64,000 nucleotides of DNA, taken from positions 186,001-250,000 of the forward strand of contig NZ_FNKQ01000001.1 of assembly GCF_900100875.1 (NCBI RefSeq), given 5' to 3'. A program made the translations under genes and the position numbers. The DNA comes from Halopelagius longus (lineage in GTDB: Archaea; Halobacteriota; Halobacteria; Halobacteriales; Haloferacaceae). Shown piece by piece: positions 44,218 through 53,963 of the stretch. The notes below the pieces were generated by a model. It saw nothing but the letters and a program-made list of their open reading frames with translations. It was not told where the DNA came from and did not search any database. Every line of letters begins with the position of its first letter. Position 1 is the first letter of the stretch.

Positions 44218-45600
44218 ATGATTAGCAGGCAGTTCCTCCGCGAGAACCCGGAGACGGTCCGGGAGGCGCTACGGAACAAGGGCGTCGAGGACGTCGACTT
44301 GGACCGAGTCCTCGAAGTCGACGAGGAGTGGCGGTCGCTGAAGAACCGCGGCGACGACCTGCGGCACGAACGCAACCAGACCTCCTCGAAGATAGGCGAA
44401 CTCAAAGCCGAGGGGAAAGAGGAGGAGGCGCAGGCGGCCATCGAGAAGTCCCAAGAGCTCAAAGCCGAGTTAGAGGAGGTCGAGAACCGCGCCGACGAAC
44501 TGGAGGACGAACTGGAGGCGGCCCTCATGCGGATTCCCCAGATACCCCACGAGGACGTTCCCGTCGGCGAGGACGAGTCGGAGAACGTCGAACGCCGCCG
44601 CGAGGGGTTCGACGACATGCGCGAACTCCCCGACGAGGTAATCCCGCACTACGACCTCGGCGAGGAACTCGGCATCTTAGATTTCGAACGCGGCGCGAAG
44701 GTGACCGGCGGCGGCTTCTACTTCACGAAGGGCGACGGCGCGATGCTCGAACACGCCCTGATTCAGTTCTTCCTCGAAGTCCACCGCGAACAGGGGTACA
44801 CCGACGTGTTCCCGCCGGTTCCGGTCAACTCGCGGTCGATGGAGGGGACGGGCCAGTTCCCGAAGTTCACCGATGACGCCTACCGCCTCGGCGAGTCGAA
44901 CGAGGCGCCGTACGACGACGACGACCTGTGGTTGTGTCCGACGGCGGAGGTGCCCGTCACGAACATGTACCGCGACGAGATTCTCTTGGACGACGACCTG
45001 CCGCTGAAGCTGCAGGCGTACACGCCGAACTTCCGGCGCGAGGCGGGCGAACACGGCACCGAGACGCGCGGCATCGTCCGTGTCCACCAGTTCAACAAGG
45101 TGGAGATGGTCAACTTCGTCCGCCCCGAGGAGAGTTACGACCGATTCGAGGGACTCGTCGACGAAGCCGAAGAGGTGCTTCGCCGCCTCGGCCTCCCGTA
45201 CCGCATCCTGGAGATGTGCACGGGCGATTTGGGCTTCACGCAGGCGAAGAAGTACGACATCGAGGTGTGGGCCCCCGGCGACGACATGGAGGGGGGCCCC
45301 GAGGAGGGCGGACGGTGGCTCGAAGTGTCGTCGGTGTCGAACTTCGAGGACTTCCAAGCCCGCCGCGCCGGACTGCGCTACCGGCCCGAACGCCACGAGT
45401 CGGCGGAGTACCTCCACACGCTCAACGGGTCGGGCCTCGCCGTCCCGCGCGTGATGGTCGCCATCCTCGAGTACTACCAGAACGACGACGGCACCGTCAC
45501 CGTTCCAGAACCGCTCCGACCGTACATGGGCGGCCGCGAACGCATCGAGGGCCACGACCCGGTCGGCGAGTCGGCCCTGGGCGCTGGAACGGAGGAGTGA
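44218..45600 (+). CDS. serS: seryl-tRNA synthetase
   Basis: 460 aa class II synthetase of the common (bacterial-like) type. An N-terminal antiparallel coiled coil (about 30-110) precedes the catalytic core with motif 2 FRREAGEHGTETRG and motif 3 GSGLAVPRVMVAILEYYQ. It charges tRNA-Ser. The full length is present. Confidence 0.97.
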   Translation: MISRQFLRENPETVREALRNKGVEDVDLDRVLEVDEEWRSLKNRGDDLRHERNQTSSKIGELKAEGKEEEAQAAIEKSQELKAELEEVENRADELEDELEAALMRIPQIPHEDVPVGEDESENVERRREGFDDMRELPDEVIPHYDLGEELGILDFERGAKVTGGGFYFTKGDGAMLEHALIQFFLEVHREQGYTDVFPPVPVNSRSMEGTGQFPKFTDDAYRLGESNEAPYDDDDLWLCPTAEVPVTNMYRDEILLDDDLPLKLQAYTPNFRREAGEHGTETRGIVRVHQFNKVEMVNFVRPEESYDRFEGLVDEAEEVLRRLGLPYRILEMCTGDLGFTQAKKYDIEVWAPGDDMEGGPEEGGRWLEVSSVSNFEDFQARRAGLRYRPERHESAEYLHTLNGSGLAVPRVMVAILEYYQNDDGTVTVPEPLRPYMGGRERIEGHDPVGESALGAGTEE

Positions 45601-45765
45601 CGCCGCGTCCGACCCGTCAGCGCCCCGTTTAATCCGGCGTTTAACGTGAAACTCGGCGTAATCCGACGAAACTGGCTGCCACGGCCGACCCCTTACTTGA
45701 CGGTCCACGACGACCGGCGGGTGTATGGTCAGACGGACTCGGTACGATACATCCGGTGATGCTCG

Positions 45766-46032
45766 ATGAGGTCGGCCGAAGAGACGCGGTGGTACGCGAT
45801 CGGACGCCACCGGTTCGACGGACCCGACGAACTCGACGCGTCGCTTCTGCTCTCTCTCGACGCGGACGCCGAACGAACCTCCTGCCTCTCCGGGACGGAC
45901 CCGGAGGCGATCGAGAAACTGCTCGTGAGGGCCCGCAACGCCGGCGTCGACCTCTCGGTGTCGCTCTACGTCGACGGTCAGGAGGTACGAATCGACTCCG
46001 ACGGCGTCATCGCGGTCAGAAAGGAGGCGTGA
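45766..46032 (+). CDS. HalOD1-like output-domain protein
   Basis: 88 aa, about the size of a single HalOD1 module, with a helical segment (AIEKLLVRARNAG) followed by SVSLYVDGQEVRIDSDGVIAV, the closing strands of the domain. HalOD1 is a haloarchaeal putative output domain often in signalling proteins. Here it stands alone. Role unknown. Small converging gap of nine bases to the next gene. Confidence 0.6.
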   Translation: MRSAEETRWYAIGRHRFDGPDELDASLLLSLDADAERTSCLSGTDPEAIEKLLVRARNAGVDLSVSLYVDGQEVRIDSDGVIAVRKEA

Positions 46033-46041
46033 CGCCCGCGC

Positions 46042-46422
46042 TCACCGCGTGAACGTGTCGATTCGAACGATCCGACCGCCCTCGAACGCGAACGCGTCCA
46101 CGAACTCGAACCGAACGTCGCCGTCCGCGCCGACCAACCGCCCGCGGACGGCCCGCCCGCCGCCCTCGGCCGCGCGGTACGCGTTCACCACCTCGTGGGT
46201 GGTGTCCCTCTCGGGGCGGTCCTCGCGCATGAACGCGACGAACGACTCCCGCCCTTCGAACGTCCGGTCGGGTCGGTCGTGGACGAACTCGGGGGCCAGA
46301 AGCGACCGGAGGCGGTCGTAGTCGCCCGCGTCGATAGCCTCGTAGTATTCGCGTGCGGTCGCCGTCTCGTCTCCGACGTCTCCGTCGGCGTCGCTTCCGT
46401 CGTCGGCCTCCGTCGGTTCCAT
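46042..46422 (-). CDS. SnoaL/NTF2-like small protein
   Basis: 126 aa from MEPTEADDG; in-frame starts 9 and 23 codons earlier are less likely because the acidic linker is already present here. The cone-shaped NTF2 fold is suggested by [29 protein letters not shown], the ESFVAFMRE helix and the [20 protein letters not shown] strand pair. Such proteins are often isomerase- or hydrolase-like; no catalytic residue set is evident. Confidence 0.72.
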   Translation of the reverse strand: MEPTEADDGSDADGDVGDETATAREYYEAIDAGDYDRLRSLLAPEFVHDRPDRTFEGRESFVAFMREDRPERDTTHEVVNAYRAAEGGGRAVRGRLVGADGDVRFEFVDAFAFEGGRIVRIDTFTR

Positions 46423-46508
46423 ACCGTTTCTCTCTGCCAGGAGACGCATCTGTCTGTCGCCCGCGGCGCGACGAACCCCTTTTGTCGGCACGCCGCGGAG
46501 GGACGGAC

Positions 46509-47036
46509 GTGACCGCAGACGCGACCGAGAGGGCGTACGAACTCCACGTTCGCTACGAGGGCGACGACGACCCGAAGAAGTGTACGGCCCGGAAACTCGC
46601 GAAGTTCGACCTCGCGGAACTCCACCGCTCGGACCGCGCGACGCCGTACGGCGTCGTCCTGAACCCCCACGCGGAGCGTGCGCTCTCGCCCGCCGACGCG
46701 GACGCGGCGACCCTCGTGGCCCTCGACTGTTCGTGGGAGTCGGCGGGCGAGGCGATGTTCTCGCTCCCCGGCGACCACCGCGCCCTCCCGTACCTCGTCG
46801 CGGCCAACCCGGTCAACTTCGGGCGGCCGATGCGCCTGACGACCGTCGAGGCGTTGGCGGCGGCGCTGTGCATCTTCGGCCGGAGAGAGCGCGCGGAGGC
46901 GATTCTCTCGAAGTTCACGTGGGGCCACACCTTCCTCGAACTCAACGAGGAACCGTTGCGTCGCTACGCGGACTGCGCGGACTCGACGGAAGTGGTCGAG
47001 GTTCAGCGCGAATACTTAGAGCGCGGCGAGGGGTAG
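46509..47036 (+). CDS. tsr3: Tsr3-type rRNA aminocarboxypropyltransferase (DUF367)
   Basis: 175 aa from a [49 protein letters not shown] and [16 protein letters not shown] are the DUF367/Tsr3 blocks. Tsr3 moves the aminocarboxypropyl group of SAM onto a conserved small-subunit rRNA nucleotide in the late maturation of 18S/16S rRNA. It converges on the next gene two bases away. Confidence 0.92.
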   Translation: MTADATERAYELHVRYEGDDDPKKCTARKLAKFDLAELHRSDRATPYGVVLNPHAERALSPADADAATLVALDCSWESAGEAMFSLPGDHRALPYLVAANPVNFGRPMRLTTVEALAAALCIFGRRERAEAILSKFTWGHTFLELNEEPLRRYADCADSTEVVEVQREYLERGEG

Positions 47037-47038
47037 TT

Positions 47039-47407
47039 TTAGGCGCCTTTCGCCCACGACCCGACCGCGCCCGCGAGTGCGCTGTCGATAGCGAACAGGA
47101 GCGTCACGACCAAGCCGACGAGGAGGACGCCCCCGCCGCCGACGAGGGACCCGACGGGGCCGCCGACGAGGCCGACGAGACTCCCCAACAGGGCGAGGCC
47201 GACCGTGAGGATGATGCCCGAAATCGACCCGGCGACGAGGCCGTTCCACGCGCCGTGTCCGAGACTCCCGCCGGCGAGGTAGCCCGCGGCGAACCCCCCG
47301 AGGAGTCCTGCGCCTATCTGTCCCACTACCGGCAGACTCAGGCCGACGGCTCCGACGACGAGGATGACGACGAAGCCGACGGCGACGGCGCGCCAGTCTA
47401 TTGCCAT
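47039..47407 (-). CDS. DUF5518 membrane protein
   Basis: 122 aa from MAIDWRAVAVGF. It has about four glycine-rich hydrophobic helices with GFAAGYLAGGSLGHGAWNGLVAG, the DUF5518 signature. Gly/Ala-rich helices of this sort pack tightly in the membrane. Function unknown. Confidence 0.75.
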   Translation of the reverse strand: MAIDWRAVAVGFVVILVVGAVGLSLPVVGQIGAGLLGGFAAGYLAGGSLGHGAWNGLVAGSISGIILTVGLALLGSLVGLVGGPVGSLVGGGGVLLVGLVVTLLFAIDSALAGAVGSWAKGA

Positions 47408-47526
47408 GTCCGAACGTACGCGTCTCGCGAGCAAAAGCGTCGCGGCAGTCCGCCCGTGTCGCCGGACGCGGCGGCCGACGCGCCGTCCCCGAAACCGTTT
47501 TCGCGTCGGAATCCCAACCGTTTCAC

Positions 47527-48321
47527 GTGAAACGCCGACGCTTTCTCGCGTCCGTCGCCGCCGCGGGCGCCGCCGTCGGCGCGGGCGTCGTCCACCGAAC
47601 GCGGCGATACGAACTCGCCGCGACGGCCGAGCGGTTCGACTACGGGCTCAGATTCAACGACCTCGGCACCGAGCAACGCGGCGAGAGCGTCGAACTCTCG
47701 TCGTTTCCGGCGTCGGTCCGCCCGACGCTCAGGCAAGCCGCCGCGGTGCCGGGCGTATTCGGGACGAACGACCTGTCCGCGTCGGTCGCGGAACGACTCC
47801 GCGAGGCCGACTACCTCCGCGCGGACGGCCGGTACTACACGACGTACGTCAGCGACGTCCGCGACGTTCCGCTCTCCGTCGACGTCGCCGTCCGCGAGTC
47901 CCTGCGCGCACCGTTCGACCCCGCCGCGTTCTCGCTTTCGCTCCGAAACGAGGGCGCGGAGACGGTGGCGGTGGCCGCCGGGCCGCCGATGCCGTTCGGC
48001 GTCGTCGGCGCGCACCGCCCGGACGACCGAGAGTCGCGTCTCACGCTCTGGAGCGACGAGTACCGCGACGCTCCCGGGGTGAGCACCGTCGGCCGACGCG
48101 TCCTCTCGATGACGGGTCTCGGGACGGAGACGGCCGTGGAACCGGGCGAGACGGTCGGCACCGTCTACGAACTCGGACGCGGCGGGGCGGGGACGTGGCT
48201 ACTCGACGGCGACGTGGGCGTCTCCGTCGAGGGGCGCGACGCCGACGGCGGCGACGGGCACGACGGCGGCGACTTTCCGTACCGCGTCAGACTCGACGTG
48301 CGCCGCCGGTCGCCGTGGTAA
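47527..48321 (+). CDS. Tat-signal exported protein of unknown function
   Basis: 264 aa from a GTG. KRRRFLASVAAAGAAVGAGVV is a twin-arginine-type signal without lipobox. The mature part is beta-rich: SVDVAVRESLRAPFDPAAFSLSLRNEGAETVAVAAG looks like an Ig-like strand set, and it ends with repeated Asp/Gly (DADGGDGHDGG). No enzymatic motif. Likely a secreted or membrane-tethered protein. Confidence 0.65.
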   Translation: MKRRRFLASVAAAGAAVGAGVVHRTRRYELAATAERFDYGLRFNDLGTEQRGESVELSSFPASVRPTLRQAAAVPGVFGTNDLSASVAERLREADYLRADGRYYTTYVSDVRDVPLSVDVAVRESLRAPFDPAAFSLSLRNEGAETVAVAAGPPMPFGVVGAHRPDDRESRLTLWSDEYRDAPGVSTVGRRVLSMTGLGTETAVEPGETVGTVYELGRGGAGTWLLDGDVGVSVEGRDADGGDGHDGGDFPYRVRLDVRRRSPW

Positions 48322-48387
48322 CGCTCGGCTCGCGCCCGCGACGCCAAAGGACGGCCTTTTACCCTTCGGCCGAGTAAACGGTGCAAC

Positions 48388-49356
48388 ATGATTTTCGAGT
48401 CCCTACCGACGACGCCGCGGTCGGAGGAACTTCTCGACAAGGCGTTCTCTCGCGCGGCGCGTTCCGGACGTGCGAAGTCCGGGTTAGAGGCCCAGCAGTC
48501 GATGCTGCAGACGGCCTCCTCTATCCTCTCGGATAACTTAGAGAACGTCGTCACGGAGTGGCCCGACTTCGGCACGGTGGACCCCTTCTACTACGAACTC
48601 GCGGACGCCATCGTGGACGTCGACGAACTCCGGCAGGCGCTCTCGGAGGTGACGTGGGCGAGTCGGCAGATCTCCGAGATTCGCAGCGAGTACCAGCCGA
48701 AGCTCCGCAAGACGGAGCCGGAGACGGCGCGGAAGCACCGCAAGCAGGCGTTCGCCCGGATGGCAGACATCATGGACGAAATCGAAGACGACCTGCTCCT
48801 CGTCGGCGAGGCGCGCGACGACCTGAAGGACCTCCCCGACATCCGCCCCGACGAACCGGCCATCGTCGTCGCGGGCTACCCCAACGTCGGCAAGTCGTCG
48901 TTCGTCAACAAGGTCACCCGCGCCTCGAACGAGATAGCGCGCTACCCCTTCACGACGCGGGGCGTCCAGATCGGCCACTTCGAGCGCGACCGGGTTCGCT
49001 ACCAGATAATCGACACGCCGGGACTCCTCGACAGGCCCGAGGAGGAACGAAACGACATCGAACGGCAGGCCGCGAGCGCACTCGAACATCTCGCGGACGC
49101 CGTCATCTTCGTCGTGGACGCAAGCGGCGCCTGCGGGTATCCCCTCGACGTGCAGTTAGAACTCCGCGACGCCGTCGAAGAGCGGTTCGGCTCCGTCCCC
49201 GTCCTGACCGTCTGCAACAAGAGCGACCGCTCGACGGACGTGGAGGCAGACCTCTACATGAGCGTCACGAACGACGAGGGTATCGACGAGGTACTCGACG
49301 CCGCCGTCGATGCGGTCGGATACGAACCGGATATCCCGCCGTCTCGGCAGGAGTAA
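48388..49356 (+). CDS. Nog1-family GTPase
   Basis: 322 aa. A helical Nog1 N-domain (residues 1-150) contains FYYELADAIVDVDELRQAL and RKHRKQAFARMADIM. The GTPase has GYPNVGKSS, IDTPGLLDRP and CNKSD. Homologues act in large-subunit ribosome assembly in eukaryotes. The archaeal version lacks the C-terminal extension. A TTTTACC-like promoter lies about 30 bases upstream. Confidence 0.92.
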   Translation: MIFESLPTTPRSEELLDKAFSRAARSGRAKSGLEAQQSMLQTASSILSDNLENVVTEWPDFGTVDPFYYELADAIVDVDELRQALSEVTWASRQISEIRSEYQPKLRKTEPETARKHRKQAFARMADIMDEIEDDLLLVGEARDDLKDLPDIRPDEPAIVVAGYPNVGKSSFVNKVTRASNEIARYPFTTRGVQIGHFERDRVRYQIIDTPGLLDRPEEERNDIERQAASALEHLADAVIFVVDASGACGYPLDVQLELRDAVEERFGSVPVLTVCNKSDRSTDVEADLYMSVTNDEGIDEVLDAAVDAVGYEPDIPPSRQE

Positions 49357-49424
49357 CTCGGAAAATACGGAGTTCGGCGGAGGGCCGAAGCGGGTCGGTC
49401 GAAGTCGAATCGGTTGTTCTGCGG

Positions 49425-50156
49425 TTACTCGGCTTCGTAGGTGACGCTGACCGTCGCGGTCACCGTCACCGGGCCGGGTTCGAAGGAGGTGGAGCCTCCC
49501 GCGGCGGTTTCTGCGACGGCGCGGTCGTAGTACATCGGTTGGTTGCTGCCGTCCGTCGAGGCCGACCTGACGTCGCCGAGGGTGAGGTTCGACGCGGACG
49601 CCATCGTCTCGGCGTCCGTGCGGGCCGCGTCCATCGCGCGCTCTATCGCCTGTTGTCTGAGTTCGGCGCGCGTCTCCTCGGTGAGGGTGAACGCGACGTT
49701 GCCGACTTCGCTCGCGCCGTTGCCGACGGCGACGTCTACGATTTCGCCCGCGCGGGCGGGTTCGACTTCGACGCTGTAGGTGTGGACCGCGCGGTAACCG
49801 ACGACTTCGCGGCTCTCCTTCGAGTGGTCGTACTGGGCGTCGACGCGGTAGTCGGTGGTCTCGACGGCGTCGTCGGGCACGCCGGCGTCACGGAGCGCCT
49901 GTCGCATCCGGTCTGCGTCCTCGGCCACCTGTTTCCGGGCGGCGTCGGCCGAGTCGGCGGTGGCGGTCACGGAGACCGAAATCACCGCGAGGTCGGCCTC
50001 CGCGGTCACTTCGCCTGACCCGGACGCCGAGATGGTCGCGGGGCCGGCGGCGGCCCCGTCGTCGCTTCCGCCGTCGGTCTGGAGGGGCGCGAGGCACCCA
50101 GAGAGCAGGACGAGGGCGGCGAGTGCGGTCGGAAGTAGGTGCGCTCTGTATCGCAT
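49425..50156 (-). CDS. SIMPL-domain (DUF541) lipoprotein
   Basis: 243 aa from MRYRAHLLP; a start 15 codons earlier is also open. A lipobox LLSGC at about residue 20 gives a lipid-anchored surface protein. SASGSGEVTAEADLAVISVSVTAT and the later AVAETAAGG repeat are SIMPL-domain segments; these proteins (for example BP26) assemble into oligomeric channels or signal complexes. Function in archaea unknown. Confidence 0.82.
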   Translation of the reverse strand: MRYRAHLLPTALAALVLLSGCLAPLQTDGGSDDGAAAGPATISASGSGEVTAEADLAVISVSVTATADSADAARKQVAEDADRMRQALRDAGVPDDAVETTDYRVDAQYDHSKESREVVGYRAVHTYSVEVEPARAGEIVDVAVGNGASEVGNVAFTLTEETRAELRQQAIERAMDAARTDAETMASASNLTLGDVRSASTDGSNQPMYYDRAVAETAAGGSTSFEPGPVTVTATVSVTYEAE

Positions 50157-50218
50157 GACAGTACATCGGCGGCTCAGGTATTCAACCCGCCGTTGAGACA
50201 AAGGCCTCTTTCAGTCAC

Positions 50219-51628
50219 TCAGACCGCGGGCGAACGGGGGCCGACCCCCCTCGCGGACACCGCGGGGCGTTCGGGGCCGCCGTCCTCGTCTCCGGGAGTC
50301 GTCGCGCCGCCCGACTCTCCGTTCGGCCGTTGGATGGCGATGTATCGAACCTCGACTTGGACGCCCTCCTCTCTCCACGGTTCGAGCGTCTCGGGCGCCT
50401 GGTCGTTGAGTTTGCGGCTGATTTCGTCGGCGACCTGCGGCGGCGGTTCGCCCGGCGGATAGCCGATAGTGATGGTGATGCGCTCCGGGGTCAGGAGGGG
50501 GAAACTCCGATATCCGACCTCCATCGAGATGAGACTCGCGTCCTGCGGAAGCGACTCCTCGATTGCGACCCGGGCGTCGTTCTCGAACTCCGCGCTCCGA
50601 ACCGAACCGTACGTGGCGGCGCCGAGCACGGCCGTGAGGATGAGCAGAATCACGCTGAACGTCGTGACGCGGGTCATCATGATCGACCGGGCTTCGTTCT
50701 CCTGGACCCACAGTTTCGGCCGGTATCCCATCCGCCACAGCACGACGAGGGCGACGACGTTGATGGAGAGGACGTTCACGAGGACGAGCACCGCCGACCC
50801 GAGTACCGCGACCGGCGACCCCCACGCGAGGCCGATACCGACCACCGCCATCGGGGGCACCAACGCCGCGGCGATCATGACACCGACGAGGGCGGCGGAG
50901 ACGCCGGAAGCGAGCGAGAACGCCCCGGCGGCCCCCGCACCGAGGGCGACGACCAACGACAGAACGTCGGGCGAGAGGCGCGACTCCACCTCCCCGATGG
51001 AGAACACCTCCTGCCCGGTGAGGGGGACGATGTTCGTCATCCGGAGTACCAGCGCGAAGAGCGCGGCGCTCACGATGCCGAGGAGGATGCCGGACGCCTG
51101 CAACTTCGCCCCGCGGGCGAACATCTCCCGGTCGTCGATTATCGTGCCGACGCTCGTCGTCATCGCCGGGCCGACCAGCGGAGCGATGACCATCGACCCG
51201 ACGACGACGGCGGGCGAGTCGAGGAGCACCCCCGCGGTGGCGACGATGGCGCTGATGACGGTCATCACGACGAACGTCAGCGTCTGCGGCGCCATCTCCT
51301 CGGCGCGGGCGACGAGTTCCTCGCGCGCGATTCGGTCGCTCCCCTCCGGGTTCTCCTCGTTCCACTCGTCTTGAAGCTCGTCGAAGCGCCGAGAGACGAC
51401 CGTCTCGGCCTCCGTGACGACGATGTAGGAGTCGCGTTCGATACCCACGTCGCGGAGGCGTTGGAGGATGTGTTCGACGGCGGCTTTCGGGATGGGGAAC
51501 GTGACGACTGCGGCGTACTGACGGTTGCTCGACTCGGTGGAGAGGGCGTAGTCGATGCCCTCCTCTTCGAGGGCTCCGACGACGGCCTGTCGCTTCCCCG
51601 TCGGAACCATCACTTGGACGAGTCGCAC
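50219..51628 (-). CDS. DUF389 (TIGR00341-like) membrane protein
   Basis: 469 aa from GTG. A soluble N-terminal domain (1-120) is followed by about six transmembrane helices with VVVGSMVIAPLVGPAMTTSVG and SGVSAALVGVMIAAALVPPMAVVGIGLAWG, the DUF389 hallmarks. The second half carries a soluble domain ending in a disordered Gly/Pro tail. Thought to be a transporter or membrane sensor; function unknown. Confidence 0.85.
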   Translation of the reverse strand: MRLVQVMVPTGKRQAVVGALEEEGIDYALSTESSNRQYAAVVTFPIPKAAVEHILQRLRDVGIERDSYIVVTEAETVVSRRFDELQDEWNEENPEGSDRIAREELVARAEEMAPQTLTFVVMTVISAIVATAGVLLDSPAVVVGSMVIAPLVGPAMTTSVGTIIDDREMFARGAKLQASGILLGIVSAALFALVLRMTNIVPLTGQEVFSIGEVESRLSPDVLSLVVALGAGAAGAFSLASGVSAALVGVMIAAALVPPMAVVGIGLAWGSPVAVLGSAVLVLVNVLSINVVALVVLWRMGYRPKLWVQENEARSIMMTRVTTFSVILLILTAVLGAATYGSVRSAEFENDARVAIEESLPQDASLISMEVGYRSFPLLTPERITITIGYPPGEPPPQVADEISRKLNDQAPETLEPWREEGVQVEVRYIAIQRPNGESGGATTPGDEDGGPERPAVSARGVGPRSPAV

Positions 51629-51727
51629 GATCGAACGTGGGGCGGGTGAGGGAAAAACTCCCCGGGATACGCTCCGGACGACGGAGCTACCGACGATTCG
51701 CGAGCGGAAAAATAGCGCGCAGCGGCG

Positions 51728-52420
51728 TCACTCCACGTCCGCCGTGTCGCTCCGCCGGTAGCGGTTGACGCGGCGGTAGCCCTGAATCGCGCCGCCGGGT
51801 CCGAGTTCGAGTTCGTAACTGCCGAGGATGTCTTGGGAGTCGGGCACCGCCGGACGCTCTATCAGGTCGGCCACGACCAACCAGCCGTCCTCCTCGGCTC
51901 TGATCTCGCTGATGCCGTCTAACTCCCGTCCGATGAGGTCCGAAGCGGTGGATTCGACGATTCGTCTGACTTCGACGATATCGACGGACTCCCCGCCCGT
52001 CCCCTCGGCGGCGTCTTCGAGTCCGTCCGAGTCCACCGTCTCGTCGCCCTCCCTGCCGATGTCGCTCGTCTCGGTTCCGTCTCCGGAGTCGGCGTCTGAG
52101 TCGGTGTCGGCGTCGGACTCGGCGTCGGTGTCGGATTCGGATTCGGATTCCGTTTCGGCGTTGGCGTCGGACTCGGACTCCGTTTCGGCTTCGTCTCGGG
52201 ATTCGCTTTCGCTCTCGCCGCTTCCGCTCCCGCCGTCGCTTTCGCTCCCGCTTTCGGCTTCCGTTCCGCCGTCGGCGGCTATCTCGTCGATAGTATCGTC
52301 GCTCTGTCCGTGTTGGTAACAGAAGTCGCCGTCGCCGGCGGTTCGGGAACACCGTTCGCCGTCCCGGGTGAGAGCGATGCATTGCTCCGTCTCGTCGCTC
52401 GTCGCTGGGGCGTTGGCCAT
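51728..52420 (-). CDS. gvpO: gas vesicle protein GvpO with zinc-motif N-terminus
   Basis: 230 aa. The conserved C-terminal half (VEVRRIVESTASDLIGRELDGISEI, GWLVVADLIERPAVPDSQDILGSYEL) is GvpO, one of the proteins needed for vesicle formation. The N-terminus carries Cys14, Cys24, Cys34 and His37, a C-x9-C-x9-C-x2-H pattern that probably binds zinc. Between them lies a Ser/Glu/Asp-rich linker of about 100 residues. Overall it is about 1.5-2 times the usual size. Three bases separate it from gvpN. Confidence 0.88.
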   Translation of the reverse strand: MANAPATSDETEQCIALTRDGERCSRTAGDGDFCYQHGQSDDTIDEIAADGGTEAESGSESDGGSGSGESESESRDEAETESESDANAETESESESDTDAESDADTDSDADSGDGTETSDIGREGDETVDSDGLEDAAEGTGGESVDIVEVRRIVESTASDLIGRELDGISEIRAEEDGWLVVADLIERPAVPDSQDILGSYELELGPGGAIQGYRRVNRYRRSDTADVE

Positions 52421-52424
52421 ACTG

Positions 52425-53441
52425 TCATATTCCTCCCACGATGGATTGAATCTGGCCCCTAATCTCCTCGACTTCCTCCCGCGAAGATACCTTCGAAGCG
52501 AGAACGTCCGTGCAGATGTCCACGAGGATGTCGTCCTCCGGCGGGAACGCAGACAGTCCGCGCGCGGCCATGATGGCGGCCCGCGTGCCGACGGTGATGT
52601 CCATCTCCTCGCGGAGGCCGCGGACGATGGTGACGATTTTCTCGATGCTCTCGCGGTCGAGTTCGTCGACTTCCGAATCGACGATTTCGACCTCCGTCTC
52701 CTTGCCGTAGAAGCCCATGTGGATGCCGACGAGTCGGTCCAGAAGCGCGTCCTGGGGGCGGTGGACGCCGGCGTACTCGACGGAGTTCGAGGTGAGCACC
52801 GTCCTGAACTCCGGGTGGACCTCGACGGTTCGGTCGGCCCCGCGACCGGTCGAGTACTCCAGGAGGCCCTCCTCGAACGCCGACAGCAGGACGTTGTTCG
52901 CGGCGGGTTTCGAGCGGGAGAACTCGTTGTAGATGAGCGTCGCGCCCTCCCGCGCCGCGACCGAAAGCGGGTTGTCCACCCAACGGTCGCGGGTGATAGA
53001 GGTCTTCTTCACCACGTCCCTGACGTACTGGTCGCGTTCGGTGTACTGCTCTTTGCCCGCGTGTTCGCCGACGAGCGCGGCGGTATCGACCGCGTCGTCG
53101 CCCTCTATCCAGACGATGGGGCGTCCGCGCGCCACCGCCGCTTGGACGGCCATCGTCGTCTTCCCGCATCCGGTCGGTCCGACGAGGTGAACGGGCTGTT
53201 CGGCCGCCCACCAGTTGTTGATGCGCTCGACGAGCGCCTGCGTCTCGTCGGTTTCGACGAACGGCTCGAACCGTTTGGCGACCTCCTCGGCCGACAGGGG
53301 TCCCTCGTCGCCGCTTTCGTCCACCTCGGACCGGTGTCGGTCGAGGTTCTTCTCCTCCTTGCTTCGGCGCTGTGTCTCTTCGTTGTCGGACCGCACGCGG
53401 AGGCCGCGTACCGTCCGGTTGTGTTCGGAGCCGTCGGTCAT
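52425..53441 (-). CDS. gvpN: gas vesicle AAA ATPase GvpN
   Basis: 338 aa MoxR-type AAA protein. An extended polar N-terminus (about 50 residues) precedes Walker A GPTGCGKTT at 88-96 and Walker B region TLIYNEFSRSKP, then sensor elements in LTSNSVEYAG. GvpN aids vesicle growth but is not essential in Halobacterium salinarum. It follows gvpA by eight bases, so there is no room for gvpC. Confidence 0.93.
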   Translation of the reverse strand: MTDGSEHNRTVRGLRVRSDNEETQRRSKEEKNLDRHRSEVDESGDEGPLSAEEVAKRFEPFVETDETQALVERINNWWAAEQPVHLVGPTGCGKTTMAVQAAVARGRPIVWIEGDDAVDTAALVGEHAGKEQYTERDQYVRDVVKKTSITRDRWVDNPLSVAAREGATLIYNEFSRSKPAANNVLLSAFEEGLLEYSTGRGADRTVEVHPEFRTVLTSNSVEYAGVHRPQDALLDRLVGIHMGFYGKETEVEIVDSEVDELDRESIEKIVTIVRGLREEMDITVGTRAAIMAARGLSAFPPEDDILVDICTDVLASKVSSREEVEEIRGQIQSIVGGI

Positions 53442-53449
53442 TCAGTCGA

Positions 53450-53716
53450 TTACTGCGTCTGTGCAGGTTCGGTTTCGACTTCTATCTCCTCCAGTTCGTC
53501 GATATCGCCCGAGGCGCTCGCCTGTTCGATTTTCGCGATCTCCTCCGCGTAGTGGAGGAAGGTGTCGACCGACGCGACGACGACGCGCGCCTCGACGGTG
53601 AGGAGTTCGATACCGACGACGGAGATTCGGGCCCAGACGTCGATGACGACGCCTTTGTCGAGAACCCGGTCGAGGACTTCCGCGAGACTTGATGAGTTGG
53701 GTGTTCGTTGTGCCAT
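53450..53716 (-). CDS. gvpA: major gas vesicle protein GvpA
   Basis: 88 aa, the hydrophobic shell subunit. [38 protein letters not shown] is near-canonical; the C-terminal helix AEEIAKIEQ is followed by a short acidic tail. Polymerises into the rib-like wall that excludes water. First gene of the minus-strand arm. A TTCTATG-like box at about 53780-53788 on the minus strand is a possible promoter. Confidence 0.97.
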   Translation of the reverse strand: MAQRTPNSSSLAEVLDRVLDKGVVIDVWARISVVGIELLTVEARVVVASVDTFLHYAEEIAKIEQASASGDIDELEEIEVETEPAQTQ

Positions 53717-53963
53717 TGTAATCGACCTGGAACTGATGGTCCGACCCGGAACGTAATGAGGCTTGAGGCCAAGATGTGAACATAGAAGGGTTATCTTCCG
53801 ATACAGTTGCAAATTAGAGAATTAATACCCAGATCGGGGAAACGATCGACCGGTATAGATTCAGTCCTTTTGATAAACACCATCTCTTATCCGCGTAGCC
53901 CCCCTTATATGAAGGTGTGCGGACAGCCGTCGCGGACGGCCGCGATTCCGCGCGAAGATTCCA
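53717..53963. promoter_or_regulatory. divergent promoter region gvpA / gvpF
   Basis: 247 AT-rich bases between the two gvp arms. A CTTATATGAA box at about 53904-53913 lies 50-60 bases before gvpF. On the other strand a weaker TATG-containing box precedes gvpA. A GATCG/CGATC dyad lies near the middle. I could not find a clear copy of the GvpE activator half-sites (TGAAACGG and TGAACCAA). Confidence 0.5.

Noticed and set aside
43267-45600. Very long frame spanning nitronate monooxygenase and SerRS
   Set aside because: Its first half is an out-of-frame shadow; the ATG at 44218 gives the normal SerRS start, so there is no fusion.
53717-53963. Hidden gvpD or gvpE remnant between the gvp arms
   Set aside because: Only 247 bases, AT-rich, no reading frame with similarity to either protein.
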